From the NCBI GenBank assembly GCA_937863205.1, contig CALMGA010000194.1, forward strand, positions 1 to 5,237: DNA of 5,237 nucleotides, given 5' to 3'. Positions 4,294 through 5,237 of this stretch are shown piece by piece. A program made the translations under genes and the position numbers. The stretch comes from an uncultured Beijerinckiaceae bacterium (lineage in GTDB: Bacteria > Pseudomonadota > Alphaproteobacteria > Rhizobiales > Beijerinckiaceae). Each line of letters starts with the position of its first letter. Within the stretch, counting starts at the first letter, position 1. A model generated the notes under the pieces. That model was not told the DNA's origin. It saw only the letters and a list, made by a program, of their open reading frames with translations, and searched no databases.

Positions 4294-5237
4294 ATGCCGA
4301 ATCAATCGCCGGACGCGCCCGAACTTCTGGTCCCGAGCTTGCCGCTCCCCGGCTTGCGCCTCGTCGAGCTTTTCCTCGACATGATCGCCGCCGAGCGGGG
4401 AGCGGCACAAAACACCCTCGACGCCTACCGGCGCGACCTCGTCGCCTACGCCGGTGATCTCAAGGCGCGTGGGCGCGGGCCGCTGGATGCGCGAACCGAC
4501 GACCTGCGCGCCTACCTCGCGGCCCTGCAGGCGACCGGCTTCAAGGCAACCTCCGCCGCCCGCCGCCTTTCGGCCATCCGGCAGTTCCACCGTTTCCTCG
4601 TCAGCGAAGGCAAACGCGCCGACGACCCGTCCCAGATCCTGGAAGGGCCCAAGCAGGGACAGCGGCTGCCCAAGATCCTCAGCGTCGCCGAGGTCGATCA
4701 CCTCCTCGCCGTGGCCAGGCAAGGGTTGGCCGGCAAGGAACCGGCGCCGGACGGATCGGGAGATGCCACCGGCGAACGGCTGCGCACGGCCCGCACCTCC
4801 GCTTTGCTGGAACTGCTGTACGCGACCGGGTTGCGGGTGTCCGAGCTCGTGTCCTTGCCCCGCCACGCCCTGCGCGGGCGCGATCCGACCATGACGATCA
4901 AGGGAAAGGGCGGCCGCGAGCGTCTCGTCATCGTGGGCCAGCCCGCGCGCGACGCCGTCGCCGCTTATCGCGCAGCCCTGGCGGCTCGTCACCCCGGCTC
5001 GGTCGAGGGGCCCTGGCTGTTTCCCGCCGATTCCGACAGCGGCCACCTCACCCGCCAGGCCTTTGCCAGGGATCTCAAGGCGGTGGCCGCCGCCGCCGGC
5101 ATCGCCGCGCACCGCATCAGCCCGCACGTGCTGCGCCACGCCTTCGCCAGCCACCTGCTGCAGAACGGCGCCGACCTGCGCATCGTGCAGGAACTGCTCG
5201 GCCACGCCAATCTTTCGACGACGCAAATCTATACCAA
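4294..5237 (+). CDS. xerD: Tyrosine recombinase XerD (3' end cut by window)
   Basis: The visible 314 residues cover almost the whole protein. The SAM-like core-binding domain spans about 20-108 (ELFLDMIAAERGAAQNTLDAYRRDL; FHRFLVSEG), and the catalytic domain about 125 onward. The full active-site set is present: Arg181 (ATGLRVSEL), Lys205 (KGKGGRER), His278 and Arg281 (SPHVLRHAFASHLL), His304 (LLGHANLSTT), and the nucleophile Tyr313 (QIYT). With XerC, XerD resolves chromosome dimers at dif under FtsK control. XerD rather than XerC is favoured by the overall sequence and by the extra 20 or so residues at about 144-166, a linker I associate with alphaproteobacterial XerD, but the distinction is not absolute. 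The ATG at 4294 has only a weak upstream site; ATG at 4381 would delete the first helix. The window ends one codon after the tyrosine. Confidence 0.9.
   Translation, partial: MPNQSPDAPELLVPSLPLPGLRLVELFLDMIAAERGAAQNTLDAYRRDLVAYAGDLKARGRGPLDARTDDLRAYLAALQATGFKATSAARRLSAIRQFHRFLVSEGKRADDPSQILEGPKQGQRLPKILSVAEVDHLLAVARQGLAGKEPAPDGSGDATGERLRTARTSALLELLYATGLRVSELVSLPRHALRGRDPTMTIKGKGGRERLVIVGQPARDAVAAYRAALAARHPGSVEGPWLFPADSDSGHLTRQAFARDLKAVAAAAGIAAHRISPHVLRHAFASHLLQNGADLRIVQELLGHANLSTTQIYT

Noticed and set aside
3019..5226. A 735-codon open frame on the minus strand across xerD and the intergenic region
   Set aside because: It lies antisense to xerD, whose protein is unmistakable, and in another frame of the SRAP gene. 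Its composition is Arg/Gly/Ala-rich and it is explained by high GC.

Overview
The window is GC-rich and packed with short-spaced genes, GTG starts and strong Shine-Dalgarno sites. Together with a DUF3750 protein and a XerD of the type with an extra linker, this suggests an alphaproteobacterium, probably of the Hyphomicrobiales (rhizobia-like). That placement is inference from style and gene families, not from a marker gene.

Layout, left to right. At 1-54 (minus) lies the start of an exported protein that runs off the left edge, preceded by a TGAAC-N5-GTTCA dyad. Positions 71-615 hold no convincing gene; part of this stretch (about 165-496) reads like decayed coding sequence. From 616 to 2131 (plus) there is a tight run of four small genes: a 53-residue single-pass membrane protein, a two-pass holin-like protein, a four-helix membrane protein, and a protein with one membrane helix followed by a long charged helix. 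Spacing is 3 nt, 9 nt and a 23-nt overlap, so they should be one transcript. The set resembles the membrane/lysis-side cassette of alphaproteobacterial prophages and gene transfer agents, but no capsid, tail, terminase or endolysin gene is visible here.

Convergent to it, at 3653-2160 (minus), is a two-gene operon: an SRAP/HMCES (YedK) abasic-site protein with a complete set of active-site residues and an unusual C-terminal tail of six HDG pentapeptide repeats, then a DUF3750 membrane-anchored protein. Positions 3654-4023 are an intergenic region between divergent transcription units and end in a perfect 8-bp hairpin. On the plus strand follow a 68-residue acidic protein of unknown function (4024-4230) and the chromosome-dimer recombinase XerD (from 4294), cut by the right edge just after its catalytic tyrosine.

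How they may work together: SRAP (abasic-site crosslinking) and XerD (chromosome resolution) are both genome-maintenance functions, but only SRAP and DUF3750 look co-transcribed. The four-gene membrane cassette seems an unrelated unit, probably of phage origin. No tRNA, rRNA, CRISPR array, insertion sequence or intact mobile element was seen.
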